Positions 1 through 9,017 of a stretch of 64,000 nucleotides of DNA are shown piece by piece (within the stretch, counting starts at the first letter, position 1; every line of letters begins with the position of its first letter). The DNA is taken from the NCBI GenBank assembly GCA_016717205.1, contig JADKGC010000001.1, positions 992,001-1,056,000 of the forward strand, in the 5' to 3' direction. A program made the translations under genes and the position numbers. The notes beneath the pieces were generated by a model that worked only from the letters and a program-made list of their open reading frames with translations, had not been told where the DNA came from and did not search any database. The DNA comes from Candidatus Flexifilum breve (GTDB lineage: Bacteria; Chloroflexota; Anaerolineae; Aggregatilineales; Phototrophicaceae).

Positions 1-793
1 CGGCGCGTTCTTCCAACACGCGCACGGCCTGTTGCGCGCCCTCGTTGGTCTGGAAGGTGCTGATGAGGTCGCTCAAGCCTTCGCGGTAGATCAGCCGCAC
101 CTGATTCGCGTCGGCGCGCTCCATCATGTCGCTGACCAGTTCGGTGATTTCGCGTTCCAGCAAGCCGAGCTGCACGCTGCGCGCACGCACCTGCGTCGCG
201 CTGGCGTCCATGACTAGCGCATTGATCAGCTGTGCGGTTTCGCCCAGTCTCGCCTGCGGGATCGGGTCGGTCAGCGTGATCATCTGCTGGTAGACCGTGC
301 CCTCTTGCAGCACGAGCACCATCAGCACGAGCCGCCCCTGAATCGAGATCAGCTCCAGATGCTTGAAGCGGCTGCTTTCCGCGCTCGGCGGCGTGACCAG
401 CGCGGCGGTCTGCGTGGTGCGCGAGAGGATGGTCGCGGCGAGGCGCATCCACTGCTCGGTGGCGAGCGGCATGCTCTGCAAGCGTTCGGTGATGCGCGAC
501 TGTTCCGACGACGAAATATCGCCGTTGCTGATGAGGCGCTTGACGAAGTAGCGATAGCCAAGCTGCGACGGAATACGCCCGGCGGAGGTGTGCGGCTGCA
601 CGATGTAGCCGAGGTCTTCCAGCACGGCCATCTCATTGCGCACAGTCGCCGAGCTGTAGCTCAGCCCGAAAGTTTCGACGAGGTGTTTGGAGCTAACGGG
701 TTCGGGATGCTGCGTGTACGCTCGAACAATGAGCGAGAGGATTTCTTCTTGGCGGCGGGTAAGTTCCGGTAGATGTGCATCGTCTGAGATCAT
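1..793 (-). CDS. hrcA: Heat-inducible transcription repressor HrcA (3' end outside window)
   Basis: Translating the complementary strand from an ATG at 793 gives about 264 residues with no stop up to the window edge, so the C-terminus is missing. The N-terminus is a winged helix typical of HrcA: TRRQEEILSLIV, then SSKHLVE, SSATVRNEMAVLEDLGY and HTSAGRIPSQLGYRYFV. The rest matches the GAF-like dimerisation part of the family. HrcA represses groESL and dnaK operons by binding the CIRCE inverted repeat and depends on GroEL for folding; that is family knowledge. I could not find a canonical CIRCE (TTAGCACTC-N9-GAGTGCTAA) in the leader, only a different short palindrome at 828-840. Divergently oriented from the thioredoxin gene. 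Downstream partners (grpE, dnaK) would lie to the left of the window. Confidence 0.93.
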   Translation of the reverse strand, partial: MISDDAHLPELTRRQEEILSLIVRAYTQHPEPVSSKHLVETFGLSYSSATVRNEMAVLEDLGYIVQPHTSAGRIPSQLGYRYFVKRLISNGDISSSEQSRITERLQSMPLATEQWMRLAATILSRTTQTAALVTPPSAESSRFKHLELISIQGRLVLMVLVLQEGTVYQQMITLTDPIPQARLGETAQLINALVMDASATQVRARSVQLGLLEREITELVSDMMERADANQVRLIYREGLSDLISTFQTNEGAQQAVRVLEERA

Positions 794-827
794 ACAACAA
801 TAAAACACTCCCAATATTGCGTCTACT

Positions 828-840
828 ACTCGGTCCGAGT
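828..840. promoter_or_regulatory. Short palindrome in hrcA/trxA divergent region
   Basis: ACTCGG-T-CCGAGT is a perfect 6-bp-arm inverted repeat midway between the divergent starts of hrcA (793) and trxA (891). Its position fits an operator for either gene. It is not CIRCE. The binding protein is unknown and a 6-bp arm can occur by chance in GC-rich DNA. Confidence 0.3.
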
Positions 841-890
841 CATGATAGCATAGTGGGGGTGAGGCGTCAAAACGCAAGGGAGATAAGGTG

Positions 891-1220
891 ATGGGTGTCA
901 AAACGTTTGAAGCGACCACGGGAAATTTTCAGGCGGAAGTGTTGAAAAGCGACACGCCCGTTCTGGTGGATTTTTGGGCGGAATGGTGCGGCCCGTGCAA
1001 GATGATCGCGCCGTTTGTGGATCAGATCGCGGATGAATATGCCGGTAAGATTCGCGTCGCCAAGCTGGACGCGGACGAACACCCGGACGTCATCATGCAG
1101 TATGGCGTCATGAGCATCCCCACCCTGATCCTGTTCAAGGGCGGGCAGCCCGTCGTGCGCATCACCGGCTTCCAGCCGAAGGATCGCATCACGAACCAGC
1201 TCAAGCCGCATCTCGGCTAA
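891..1220 (+). CDS. trxA: Thioredoxin
   Basis: A 109-residue cytoplasmic thioredoxin, the normal family length. The redox centre WCGPCK has cysteines at 33 and 36, and the cis-proline motif SIPT and the FKGGQPV loop are present. It reduces protein disulfides using electrons from thioredoxin reductase (reductase not in this window). Start: an in-frame GTG at 888 precedes ATG 891; ATG 891 is preferred because the ribosome site AAGGGAG at 876-882 sits about 8 bases upstream. Next to hrcA, which fits a protein-homeostasis neighbourhood. Followed immediately by a strong hairpin terminator. Confidence 0.97.
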   Translation: MGVKTFEATTGNFQAEVLKSDTPVLVDFWAEWCGPCKMIAPFVDQIADEYAGKIRVAKLDADEHPDVIMQYGVMSIPTLILFKGGQPVVRITGFQPKDRITNQLKPHLG

Positions 1221-1236
1221 GTCACACGCGAACCTC

Positions 1237-1264
1237 AAACGCCCATCCGCCGATGGGCGTTTTT
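1237..1264 (+). terminator. Rho-independent terminator after trxA
   Basis: Stem of 11 bp, AAACGCCCATC (1237-1247) with GATGGGCGTTT (1252-1262), loop CGCC, ending in a short T run. Lies 16 bases after the trxA stop codon. Confidence 0.9.
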
Positions 1265-1363
1265 GATTCCCCTACGCAAAACTTAAAGCCTGATAAGCTG
1301 TGTCATCCAAGTTGCTGCCGTGTACGAACTACACAGTGTACGCACAGACTTGTGAGGAAAATC

Positions 1364-2551
1364 ATGCGCAGACTTATCGTTTTGGTGTTCGCAATGCTCT
1401 TGACCGCGGTGCCACTCCTGGCGCAGACCCCAACCGGGGCGACCGTGTATGCTATCACCACCGACAACCGTCTCATTTCGTTCGACAGCGCCAACCCGGG
1501 CACGCTCCTTAGCAGCACGTCGATCACCGGGTTGACGGACGGTGAAACCGTGCAGGGGATCGACTTCCGTCCCGCCAACATGCAGTTGATCGCGCTGGGG
1601 AGCAGCAGCCGCTTGTATGTGCTCAATACCGCGAACGGCAGCGCGACCGCGCTCGGCGGCAGCTTCTCCACCCCGTTGAATGGCGGCAGCTTCGGCTTTG
1701 ACTTCAATCCCACCGTTGATCGCATCCGCCTGACCAGTGACGCGCGGCAGGACTTGCGCCTCAACCCGAACAACGGCGCGGTCGCCGCAATTGATGGCGC
1801 GCTCGGCTTCGCCTCAGCGGATCGCAACAATACGGCGACGCCGAATATTGTCGCCTCGGCTTACACCAACAACTTCTCGACCGCCACCACGACGACGCTC
1901 TACAACATTGACGCGACGCTGGATCTGCTCGTCACGCAGAACCCGCCGAACGCCGGAACGCTCAACACCATTGGCGCGCTGGGCGTCGATGCGACCACCC
2001 AGACCAGCTTCGACATTCTGAGCGACGCGCTCGGCAGTGACATTGGCTACCTGTCAATCGGCTCGAACCTGTACCTCGTCAACCTCGCTTCGGGCGGCGC
2101 AACGCTGATCGGCTCCATCGGCGCATCCGTCACAGCCATCGCCGTCGCCGGATCAACGATGACGACCATGACTGTCCCCATGTGCGCCGATTTCAACGGC
2201 AGCCTTAATCCGGTTGTCCGGGCGGAATTCCCAACCAATGTCGGGAACATCTTCTGTCGCGTGCTCGCCGAAAACCGCACCCTGATCGGTCAAGCGGCAG
2301 CGCAGATCGGCGACGCCTCGGTGATCAGCGCAGGCGTCATTCAGGCGGCAGACCTCTTCATGCCCGACTCGATGACCGCGCCGACCTTCGCCAGCCCGAT
2401 CAAGGTGTGCTTGCAGGGGTCAGGTAATTTCATCTTCCTGAGCGCGCAGCAGAGCCCGCGCCAACCGCAGGTGCTGACCAGCATGAGCGAGGGCGGCTTC
2501 ACCTGCGCCTTCATCGGCAGCCCCGGTACGGTCGTGCTGACCAGCAACTAA
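1364..2551 (+). CDS. Secreted DUF4394-domain protein
   Basis: 395 residues from ATG 1364, chosen over the longer frame starting at 1253 because TGAGGAAA lies just upstream and the protein then begins with a clear signal peptide (MRRLIVLVFAMLLTAVPLLA, cleavage near AQT). Residues about 22-250 match the DUF4394 pattern of a beta-propeller-like extracellular domain: VYAITTDNRLISFD, GIDFRPAN, LYVLNTANG, FDFNPTVDRIRL, and a second half with LYNIDATLDLL. The last ~130 residues contain three cysteines and have no recognised family. Function unknown; DUF4394 proteins are exported and sometimes found in surface or matrix-associated proteins. Monocistronic between a terminator and a family A repeat. 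Confidence 0.8.
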   Translation: MRRLIVLVFAMLLTAVPLLAQTPTGATVYAITTDNRLISFDSANPGTLLSSTSITGLTDGETVQGIDFRPANMQLIALGSSSRLYVLNTANGSATALGGSFSTPLNGGSFGFDFNPTVDRIRLTSDARQDLRLNPNNGAVAAIDGALGFASADRNNTATPNIVASAYTNNFSTATTTTLYNIDATLDLLVTQNPPNAGTLNTIGALGVDATTQTSFDILSDALGSDIGYLSIGSNLYLVNLASGGATLIGSIGASVTAIAVAGSTMTTMTVPMCADFNGSLNPVVRAEFPTNVGNIFCRVLAENRTLIGQAAAQIGDASVISAGVIQAADLFMPDSMTAPTFASPIKVCLQGSGNFIFLSAQQSPRQPQVLTSMSEGGFTCAFIGSPGTVVLTSN

Positions 2552-2577
2552 CATCGGTTACGGAATGTTTTCGTACT

Positions 2578-2681
2578 GACCCCACCCCCGGCCCCTCCCC
2601 GAATTCAGGGAGGGGAGCCAACCTCGCACGCAATGTCTCCCCTCTCCCCGCTTGCGTGGGAGAGGGGTTGGGGGTGAGGGG
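2578..2681. repeat. Family A C-rich/G-rich interspersed repeat (copy 1)
   Basis: GACCCCACCCCCGGCCCC followed by an EcoRI-like GAATTC centre with pairing CCCTCC/GGAGGG, then CCCCTCTCCCCGC...GGAGAGGGG and a G-rich end GGGGTGAGGGG. The same arrangement recurs at 13736-13840, 34851-34952, 43697-43838 and elsewhere. Confidence 0.85.
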
Positions 2682-2710
2682 TTTAAGCACGCGTATGTCT
2701 CGCCCATCGA

Positions 2711-2745
2711 GAAACGCCTGCCGTATACTTTATGGTAGGCGTTTC
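2711..2745 (+). promoter_or_regulatory. Inverted repeat with -10-like loop upstream of nucleotidyltransferase
   Basis: GAAACGCCTGCC (2711-2722) pairs with GGTAGGCGTTTC (2734-2745), 12 bp with one G-T pair. The loop contains TATACT (2724-2729), a good -10 match. The ribosome site AAGAGGTG follows at 2749. It may be a promoter embedded in an operator or a leader hairpin. Confidence 0.4.
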
Positions 2746-2759
2746 CCGAAGAGGTGAGC

Positions 2760-3248
2760 ATGACTCCGATTACGCGTTATTCCCCCCAACTTGACCGCTT
2801 GCTGCCGCAGACCGCGGCGCTGCTCAAGATCACGCGGTGGCAGGTACATCCCGGCGTGCTGCGCGTGGTGTTGATCGGCTCGCGCGGGCTGGACGGCCAC
2901 CCCCGCCCCGACTCCGACATCGACCTGAGCCTGATTGTCGACCCGGCCATGCTCCCTCCCGCCGAACCGGAACGTGAGCAGTTCTTGCGCGCGGTCATCG
3001 AGACGACGCTCAATTCATGGCAGAGCCCGGTCGAAGTGGACGTCGCCGCGCCGTTCGGGTCGCCGGACGCGCTGCGCATGTTCAGCGTGCGCGACTATAA
3101 CGCGGCGCTGGTTAGCACATGCGCGCCGCAGATCGGCTTGTACAAGCTGCAAAAGGGGTTCAGCGGGTACGTGCCAGCGGAGATGCTCGACTGGCGCAAG
3201 GTGTATCCCCTGCTCACCATCTGGGAGCGGTCAGCGGAAAGTGTTTAG
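2760..3248 (+). CDS. Nucleotidyltransferase-fold protein (MNT/KNTase-like)
   Basis: 162 residues from ATG 2760, preceded by AAGAGGTG; an in-frame GTG at 2754 would overlap that site. The nucleotidyltransferase signature is clear: LIGSRG at 38-43 followed by DSDIDL (D53, D55 as metal ligands), with a likely third carboxylate in VEVDVAAPFG. The family transfers nucleotidyl groups to small molecules or acts as the antitoxin MNT partner of HEPN proteins. No HEPN gene is adjacent, so a toxin-antitoxin role is not supported here. Longer than minimal MntA proteins (~100-140 residues). Substrate unknown. Confidence 0.75.
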   Translation: MTPITRYSPQLDRLLPQTAALLKITRWQVHPGVLRVVLIGSRGLDGHPRPDSDIDLSLIVDPAMLPPAEPEREQFLRAVIETTLNSWQSPVEVDVAAPFGSPDALRMFSVRDYNAALVSTCAPQIGLYKLQKGFSGYVPAEMLDWRKVYPLLTIWERSAESV

Positions 3249-3268
3249 AGGAACTGATACACTTTTGG

Positions 3269-3355
3269 CCTCACCCCCAGCCCCTCTCCGAACGGAGAGG
3301 GGAGTCACGTCCGTCAAGTCCTCTCTCCCGTGGGAGAGGGGATTTAGGGGTGAGG
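3269..3355. repeat. Family A repeat (copy 2)
   Basis: Begins CCTCACCCCCAGCCCCTCTCC with a GGAGAGGGG return, and ends GATTTAGGGGTGAGG. Fills most of the gap between two convergent genes and could act as a terminator hairpin for both. Confidence 0.8.
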
Positions 3356-3370
3356 CTGAATTACACTCGG

Positions 3371-3667
3371 TCAACCCGCCAGCGCCTGCACGCCGAACCA
3401 CACGCCTGCGCCGACCAGCACTACGCCGATCACCACGCGCAGCCAGCCCTGCGCGACGGCCATACTGCCCGTCGCGCTGAAATCACGACCATAGCGCCAT
3501 GGCAGAATGATGTCGCGGGTGCGAATGGCAGCCAACGCCTGCTGGATGACGGCGATGCCGCCGTAGGTCACGACGCCAAAGCCGAGCGCCAACGCGGGCT
3601 GCGTGGTGCGCAGCAAGAGCAACACGGTGATGACGGCTAATACAATCGGGAGAATAAAACGACGCAT
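3371..3667 (-). CDS. Small integral membrane protein
   Basis: 98 residues from ATG 3667 (GGAG about 7 bases upstream); the frame extends to 3703 without a better start. Hydrophobic segments at about 2-20 (RRFILPIVLAVITVLLLL), 26-50 and 75-97 suggest two to three membrane spans separated by a short charged loop (RTRDIILPWRYGRDF). No family recognised. Convergent with the nucleotidyltransferase gene across a family A repeat. Function unknown. Confidence 0.6.
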   Translation of the reverse strand: MRRFILPIVLAVITVLLLLRTTQPALALGFGVVTYGGIAVIQQALAAIRTRDIILPWRYGRDFSATGSMAVAQGWLRVVIGVVLVGAGVWFGVQALAG

Positions 3668-3810
3668 GCTTGACTCCGATACGGGTGCGCCACAGAAGCA
3701 CAATTCGCCGAGGAAATTCCCCGACGAACACCGTCTATTTTAGTGCATGACAGTGGGGAAAGCGGGTCAAAAAGGTGTCAAGGTGGTGCGAACAGTTGAA
3801 TGTGTGTCTC

Positions 3811-3838
3811 GTAGGGGCGCACGGCCGTGCGCCCCTAC
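3811..3838. repeat. Family B perfect 28-bp palindrome
   Basis: Two 14-base arms, GTAGGGGCGCACGG and its exact complement, with no spacer. Shares the GTAGGG/CCCTAC ends with the other family B palindromes but has its own stem word GCGCACGG. Located between the small membrane protein gene and the phosphatase gene. Confidence 0.9.
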
Positions 3839-3866
3839 AACCGATGTTCGGTGATTGGATTAGGCG

Positions 3867-4757
3867 TTATTCCAACAAATTCGCCCGGAGCGCGGCGATG
3901 TCCGCCGGCGTGAGACCAGCCTTGGTCAGCGCGTACTGCTCGACCGAGCCATACTGTTGCCGAATGTGCGCCAGCACGCCTTCGATCCAGCGCGGCTTGG
4001 CAACCAGAATCGGCGCGAGCACGTCGATGGGGATGCCCGTAGCCTGATACGTGCGGTTATTCTTCGCCGTCAGGTAAACATGTTCATAGGCGAGGTTGGT
4101 CAGCGAGTAGTCCGCGCTGATCGTCGCTTCCGGCACGCCGAGCAGACTCAACACCAGCGCCGCCGTGATCCCCGTGCGATCTTTGCCCGCCGTGCAGTGG
4201 AAGATCGTCGGCAGGTTAGCGGGATCGGTCATGATTTTCAGCGCCTGCCCGAACGCCGCCGCGGAGTTATCGACCATGCCGATGTAGGTCTGCCCGAACG
4301 CCGCGTCGATCTTGGCGATGTCGCCGCTGAACAGCGCCTTCCCGACCTGTCGTTCGTCGCTGCTGGCGCTGGCGCGCATGATCGGCAGGTTGACATAGCC
4401 GAGGCTATCTGCCGGGAAACGATGTGCCGACTCGGCCACTTCTTCCGGGTTGCGCAGGTCACACACGAATTTGACGTGCAGCGTGTTGAGCAGATAGTTA
4501 AGGTCGGCATCCGTCAGAGCGGCGAGGTCGCCGGAGCGGTAGAGCAACCCGGATTTGACTGTGTGCCCGTCACGGGTACGGTAACCGCCAAGATCGCGAA
4601 AATTGACCGCCCCGGCCAGCGGGAGATCGGCGCTGTGGTCAGCACGCATCTCCGCTGTGGGGCGCGTGATGTACGACTGCGGCTCAATGGGCTGCGACTT
4701 CAAGCGGTGGAGCGCGCGTTGCGCCATCAGCTTGACGAGTACGGTGCGCAGCTGCAT
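3867..4757 (-). CDS. Tyrosine/dual-specificity protein phosphatase
   Basis: 296 residues. The PTP loop HCTAGKDRTG (H187, C188, R194) matches the bacterial tyrosine phosphatase family Y_phosphatase3, as do NFRDLGGYR near residue 52 and LYRSGDLAALT near 72. C188 is the expected nucleophile. The start ATG overlaps the stop of the upstream kinase gene as TAATG, with GAGAAGG as a ribosome site, so translational coupling is likely; a second candidate start is Met37 just before the conserved domain. The coupling suggests that the phosphatase works with the large sensor kinase, although histidine kinase signalling does not normally need a tyrosine phosphatase. Confidence 0.88.
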   Translation of the reverse strand: MQLRTVLVKLMAQRALHRLKSQPIEPQSYITRPTAEMRADHSADLPLAGAVNFRDLGGYRTRDGHTVKSGLLYRSGDLAALTDADLNYLLNTLHVKFVCDLRNPEEVAESAHRFPADSLGYVNLPIMRASASSDERQVGKALFSGDIAKIDAAFGQTYIGMVDNSAAAFGQALKIMTDPANLPTIFHCTAGKDRTGITAALVLSLLGVPEATISADYSLTNLAYEHVYLTAKNNRTYQATGIPIDVLAPILVAKPRWIEGVLAHIRQQYGSVEQYALTKAGLTPADIAALRANLLE

Positions 4758-7700
4758 TACGAAGCCTTCTCTTTTTCTTCGGCCAGCGGCACCGTGAAAT
4801 GAAAGGTCGTGCCGACGCCGACCGTGCTTTCAACCCAGATATCACCGCCATGCCGCTGCACCAATCCACGCGTGATCGTCAGGCCGAGGCCGGTGCCGGG
4901 CTGCTCACGCGCCAGCGGGTTATCGCTGCGGAAGTACGGCGTGAACAGCCGCGCGAGGTCTTCGGCGCTCATGCCGATGCCGCTGTCCGCGACACTGAAG
5001 TGCACCATCGCCGGGAGCGGTCGCCCCTTGTTGTCGCGCAGGCTGCGGTCGACATATGTGCGCACATTGATATCGCCCTGCTGCGGCGTGTATTTGTGCG
5101 CGTTCGAGACGAGGTTCGTCAGCACCTGAATCAGGCGGTTCTGGTCGCCGCGAATGAGTGGGATGTCGTCCGGCACATCCACGACGAGATTTTGCCCCTT
5201 GTCTTCGATCTGCTTTTGCAGCGGGCGCAGTGTTTCGGTGACCACATTGCGCGGGCTGATGGCTGACAGCGTGATCTGCATGTTGTTGGTTTGCAGTTTG
5301 GTCACGTCGTTCAGATCACTCACGATGGTGTTCATGCGCTCGGCATTGGCGCGGATCGTGGCGAGGAAGTTACGCTGCATGTCGTTGAGCGAACCGCCGC
5401 GCCCGGTCAGCAGCACGTCGGAGTAGCCGCGGATCGACGTGAGCGGGTTTTTGAGTTCGTGTGCGACAAACGACACAAATTCGCTCTTGGAGGCGTTCGC
5501 GCGCGTCAGTTCGTCGTAGAGCTGCGCGTTGGCGATGGCGATACTCGCATGGTCGGCGAGGCGCTGCAGGAACGGCAGATCGGCGAGGCGCAAGCGCGGT
5601 TCGCGGTTCGTCTCCAAAATCAGCACGGCGTTGACCACACCGCCCGACAGCATCGGAATCGTGATTTGCGAGAGGCCGCCGCGCAGCGACTTGGTGTAAT
5701 TCGGATCGATGGTCACATCGGGCACGAGTTCAGCTTGCCTGGTGCGCAGCACGCGGCTGAGGATGCCCTTATCAACCGGGTAGAACCCGTCGACGGGTTC
5801 GGGCAGGTCTTCCGCCTCGTAGCCGACTTTGTAGACAATCTGGAAGCGCACCGGGTCAGGCAGCACGATGCCGAGCAGCCCCGCCGTGGCTTTGGTGTTG
5901 GTCAGCGCCCAGCGGACGGTGATTTCCGCCACCGTGATCAGTTCGAGCGAACGGTTCAGCTCAACGTCGATGCGTTCGAGCGTTTCCAGTTCGCCGACGC
6001 GCTGCGTGAGCTGCAAATCGGTGAGTTCGAACAAACGCGCGTTTTCAATCGCGACCGCGGCCTGTCGGGCAAAGGTCGTGAGCAGGTCACTGTCATCGCT
6101 ACTAAACGAGCCAGCGCCGCGCTTATTGAGCAGCTCCAGCACGCCGATCACGCGGTCTTGCGTGATGAGCGGCACGGCGACCACGCTGTTGGTCTGGAAC
6201 GCGCCTTTGGCGAATTCACCGCCCCACCGGGGATCATTGCGCGCGTCGTTGACCAGCACCATCTTGCCCGTCGACGCGACTTCGCCGACGAGGCCGCGCT
6301 TCGCCGGGACGCGCCGCCCGATGATGTCCTGTCCGCCGCCGCCGACGGCCACCCGGAATTCCAGATCGTTCGTCCCGTCGTCAACGGTGAGCAGGAGCGA
6401 CCCGGCTTCGGCGTTGAGGATGTCCGCCGCGCTCGACGTGATGAACTTGAGCAGTTCTTCGAGGTCGGCTTCGGCGGCCACCAATTGGCGGCTGATGTCG
6501 TTGAGCGCGGCGAGCTGACGGGCGCGCACGTTCGTCTCCGCGAACAACCGCGCCTTATCCAGCGAGGTCGCCGCGAGCGAGGCGATATCGACGAAAACTT
6601 TCAACTGCTGGTCGCTGAACACGCGATCCGGCGTGGTCGAACCCGCCGCGATCACGCCGAGCGTGCGCCCGCCTGTGACCAGCGGCACCGCCATCCACGC
6701 CCGCAGGTTCTTGTCTTCATAGATGAAGTTGCCGCCGTTCGCCGCAAGGCGCGCGCTGTAGTTCGCCACGGCCAGCGGCTGCCCGGTGCGAATCACTTCG
6801 CTGAACAGATCATTACCGAACGTCCAGCGGCGCTCTTCCTTGTCGTTGAAGCGTTCGCCGTCTTCGAGGAAGAAGGCGTGATACAGCTCATTGGTGTTGG
6901 CGTCGCGCAGCGTGATGTAAAAGTGCGTCAGGTTGAGCAGACGTTCCGACTGCGCGCTGATGAGTTCGAGCAGGTTGTCGTAATCGACCGTGAAGTTGAC
7001 CGCTTGCGATACCTGGCTGAGCACGTCGAGTTCACGCACGCGCTGTTCCAGCGATTCGACGACCTGCGCGCGTTCGACGGCGACGGTCATCTGCGCGGTC
7101 AGGTTCTGTAAAAAGCGAATTTCTTCATAGGTATACGCCGCGGCACGCGAACGCGGCGGCGCAATCACAAGGAAACCGACGAGCCGATCCGCGCCGCGCA
7201 GGCCGATGATGATCATCGCCTTGAGGATGCGCAGGCGTGGCCGTTCGACTACGAGGTCGCGTTCCCACGTTTCGCCCGGCAAGAACGTGATGAGCGGGTC
7301 GCCCTGCAGCAGCCGTTCGACAAGGCCGCTGGTCGGCGTGAAGCGCACATCGGTCGCTGCCGAGACGAAATCGTTGCTCTGCGTGTCCGGCTGGAAGATG
7401 AAGATCTGCGCGGGCAGCAGCGCCGTTTCGATCTGCATTTGCAGTTCGGTGACGATGCTGCGCAAGTCCGTAAGCGTGGTCAGCTTCTGGGCGAAAGCTT
7501 CGACGCGCGCCTGATAGTCGATGCGCTGCCGGAAGTAGATCGCGTCGATGCGCTCTTGCAGGCGCTGGCGCAGCGGGTTGAAGAACACCGCCGTCAGGAA
7601 GACCGACAGCGCGAGCAGCACGGGGTTATTCGCGCTGATATAGCCGCTGCTGATGATCGCCATGCTGAGCATGAGCAGGAAAAAGCCGATGATCACGCCG

Positions 7701-8911
7701 AACATCATCACCACGTAGGTGATTGCGCCGCTCAGAATGCGGTCGGTATCGACGGTGCGGTACTGGAGCGCGGCGTACGCCAGGCTGAGGAACGGCATAA
7801 TCAGGAACGGCATGGAGGCCGAGGTATTGAGCGGGACAAGCGCGCGGCCTTCCGGCGTCGGCGCGAGTAGATTCAGCAACCAGATGGCGATGACGATGAA
7901 CGTCAGCGAAATGCCGATCAGGATGGTATTGCTCTGGTCGCGCACCATCGTTGATGGGGCGAGCACGCGGCTGCGCAGCGCGCCCAAGGTGAGCGCCACC
8001 GCGCCGAGCACGACGATCCCGGTTGCCCACTGTAACATGATATTCCCGGACGGCGCATCCGGCGGGTTCTGGTACATTTCAATGAAGATCAGTGCGAAAA
8101 TGAGCGTGATCGACGGGGGCAGCATGCGCAGCGCCGGATAACGCAGCGTGATGGCGAACTTCATCGGGAAGACGAGCGTCATGCCGATCAGCGCGCCGCC
8201 GAGCATACACGCGGCCAGCAGCCACAGCGGGACATACTGGTGTGAGGTATTCACGTCGAACAGGCCGATCATGAACGCGCCGGCCAGCATACACACCACC
8301 GCGACATAACGCGTGGAAGCAATATTCGAGCGCAGAAACAACACGGCGATGCCGATGGCCAAGACCGCCACGCCGGATAGGAACGGCACAACGAAGAAGC
8401 CGAAGAATTCCGCGTCGATCAGGTAGCCGGGCACAAACGTCACCGTGCAGCGGGCGTTACTCGTGCCGTCCACCGGGACGCATGTTTCGGAACCGCTCTC
8501 CAGCGGCACATCGGGCGCTTGGTGGCGGAGAAATTCAAGAGTCAGGGGTTGGGTTGCGTCGAGCGTCGAGCGGATGGCATTTACGCGCTCCAGCGCCGCG
8601 CCGACATCAGTGATGGGCAGCGCTTCGCCGTTGATGCCAACGATCTGATCGCCGCGCCGCATGCCCGCATTCAACCCGGGGAAACCCTCGTCGGTCAGCG
8701 GCGTGCTGCCGTCGATCACCAGCGTGCGCGAGTACATTACGCCGAGGAAGGGCGCGCTGCGCCAGTCCAGCGCCGCCTGCAAATACAGCACGACGGCGAC
8801 GACACAGACCACCAGTGAGAAGAGGACCAAGCCCACCCCAACGCGATTGTCGAGCTGCGTGAGATTGTGTAGAGAGAAGGATGGAGCACGGGTTTCCGCT
8901 GCAGCACTCAT
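4757..8911 (-). CDS. Large PDZ/multi-TM/GAF sensor histidine kinase
   Basis: 1384 residues. Order: one membrane segment (about 25-46); a PDZ-like extracytoplasmic domain (about 55-125, GLNAGMRRGDQIVGINGE); a cluster of roughly seven to eight membrane segments (about 165-435); four GAF-type domains (starting near 480, 633, 803 and 980); a HisKA domain with the phosphoacceptor in FVAHELKNP (about H1151); and a HATPase_c domain with N-box near 1263 and GTGLGLTI near 1343. It should autophosphorylate at that histidine in response to signals sensed by the membrane or GAF domains. No receiver domain or response regulator gene is adjacent, so the partner is unknown. Cotranscribed and overlapping with the tyrosine phosphatase downstream; divergent from the mutase small subunit gene. 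Confidence 0.93.
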   Translation of the reverse strand: MSAAAETRAPSFSLHNLTQLDNRVGVGLVLFSLVVCVVAVVLYLQAALDWRSAPFLGVMYSRTLVIDGSTPLTDEGFPGLNAGMRRGDQIVGINGEALPITDVGAALERVNAIRSTLDATQPLTLEFLRHQAPDVPLESGSETCVPVDGTSNARCTVTFVPGYLIDAEFFGFFVVPFLSGVAVLAIGIAVLFLRSNIASTRYVAVVCMLAGAFMIGLFDVNTSHQYVPLWLLAACMLGGALIGMTLVFPMKFAITLRYPALRMLPPSITLIFALIFIEMYQNPPDAPSGNIMLQWATGIVVLGAVALTLGALRSRVLAPSTMVRDQSNTILIGISLTFIVIAIWLLNLLAPTPEGRALVPLNTSASMPFLIMPFLSLAYAALQYRTVDTDRILSGAITYVVMMFGVIIGFFLLMLSMAIISSGYISANNPVLLALSVFLTAVFFNPLRQRLQERIDAIYFRQRIDYQARVEAFAQKLTTLTDLRSIVTELQMQIETALLPAQIFIFQPDTQSNDFVSAATDVRFTPTSGLVERLLQGDPLITFLPGETWERDLVVERPRLRILKAMIIIGLRGADRLVGFLVIAPPRSRAAAYTYEEIRFLQNLTAQMTVAVERAQVVESLEQRVRELDVLSQVSQAVNFTVDYDNLLELISAQSERLLNLTHFYITLRDANTNELYHAFFLEDGERFNDKEERRWTFGNDLFSEVIRTGQPLAVANYSARLAANGGNFIYEDKNLRAWMAVPLVTGGRTLGVIAAGSTTPDRVFSDQQLKVFVDIASLAATSLDKARLFAETNVRARQLAALNDISRQLVAAEADLEELLKFITSSAADILNAEAGSLLLTVDDGTNDLEFRVAVGGGGQDIIGRRVPAKRGLVGEVASTGKMVLVNDARNDPRWGGEFAKGAFQTNSVVAVPLITQDRVIGVLELLNKRGAGSFSSDDSDLLTTFARQAAVAIENARLFELTDLQLTQRVGELETLERIDVELNRSLELITVAEITVRWALTNTKATAGLLGIVLPDPVRFQIVYKVGYEAEDLPEPVDGFYPVDKGILSRVLRTRQAELVPDVTIDPNYTKSLRGGLSQITIPMLSGGVVNAVLILETNREPRLRLADLPFLQRLADHASIAIANAQLYDELTRANASKSEFVSFVAHELKNPLTSIRGYSDVLLTGRGGSLNDMQRNFLATIRANAERMNTIVSDLNDVTKLQTNNMQITLSAISPRNVVTETLRPLQKQIEDKGQNLVVDVPDDIPLIRGDQNRLIQVLTNLVSNAHKYTPQQGDINVRTYVDRSLRDNKGRPLPAMVHFSVADSGIGMSAEDLARLFTPYFRSDNPLAREQPGTGLGLTITRGLVQRHGGDIWVESTVGVGTTFHFTVPLAEEKEKAS

Positions 8912-9017
8912 GGCAATTCACCGCTGGAACATCGAACATAAAACAAATGATAGCACAACCACTATGATTTGCTTCACGTTTTTGCCTTTATTTTATGGGC
9001 GAGCGCTTCCCGATTGT

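Noticed and set aside
793..890. CIRCE operator expected near hrcA
   Set aside because: No TTAGCACTC-N9-GAGTGCTAA match; only a short unrelated palindrome was found.
2760..3248. MNT half of a HEPN/MNT toxin-antitoxin pair
   Set aside because: No HEPN-domain gene on either side; the neighbour is a small membrane protein on the other strand.
5291..7111. 606-codon open frame on the + strand opposite the large histidine kinase
   Set aside because: It is the antisense shadow of a GC-rich gene with clear GAF and kinase motifs; its translation is Arg/Gln/Val/His-rich without recognisable domains.
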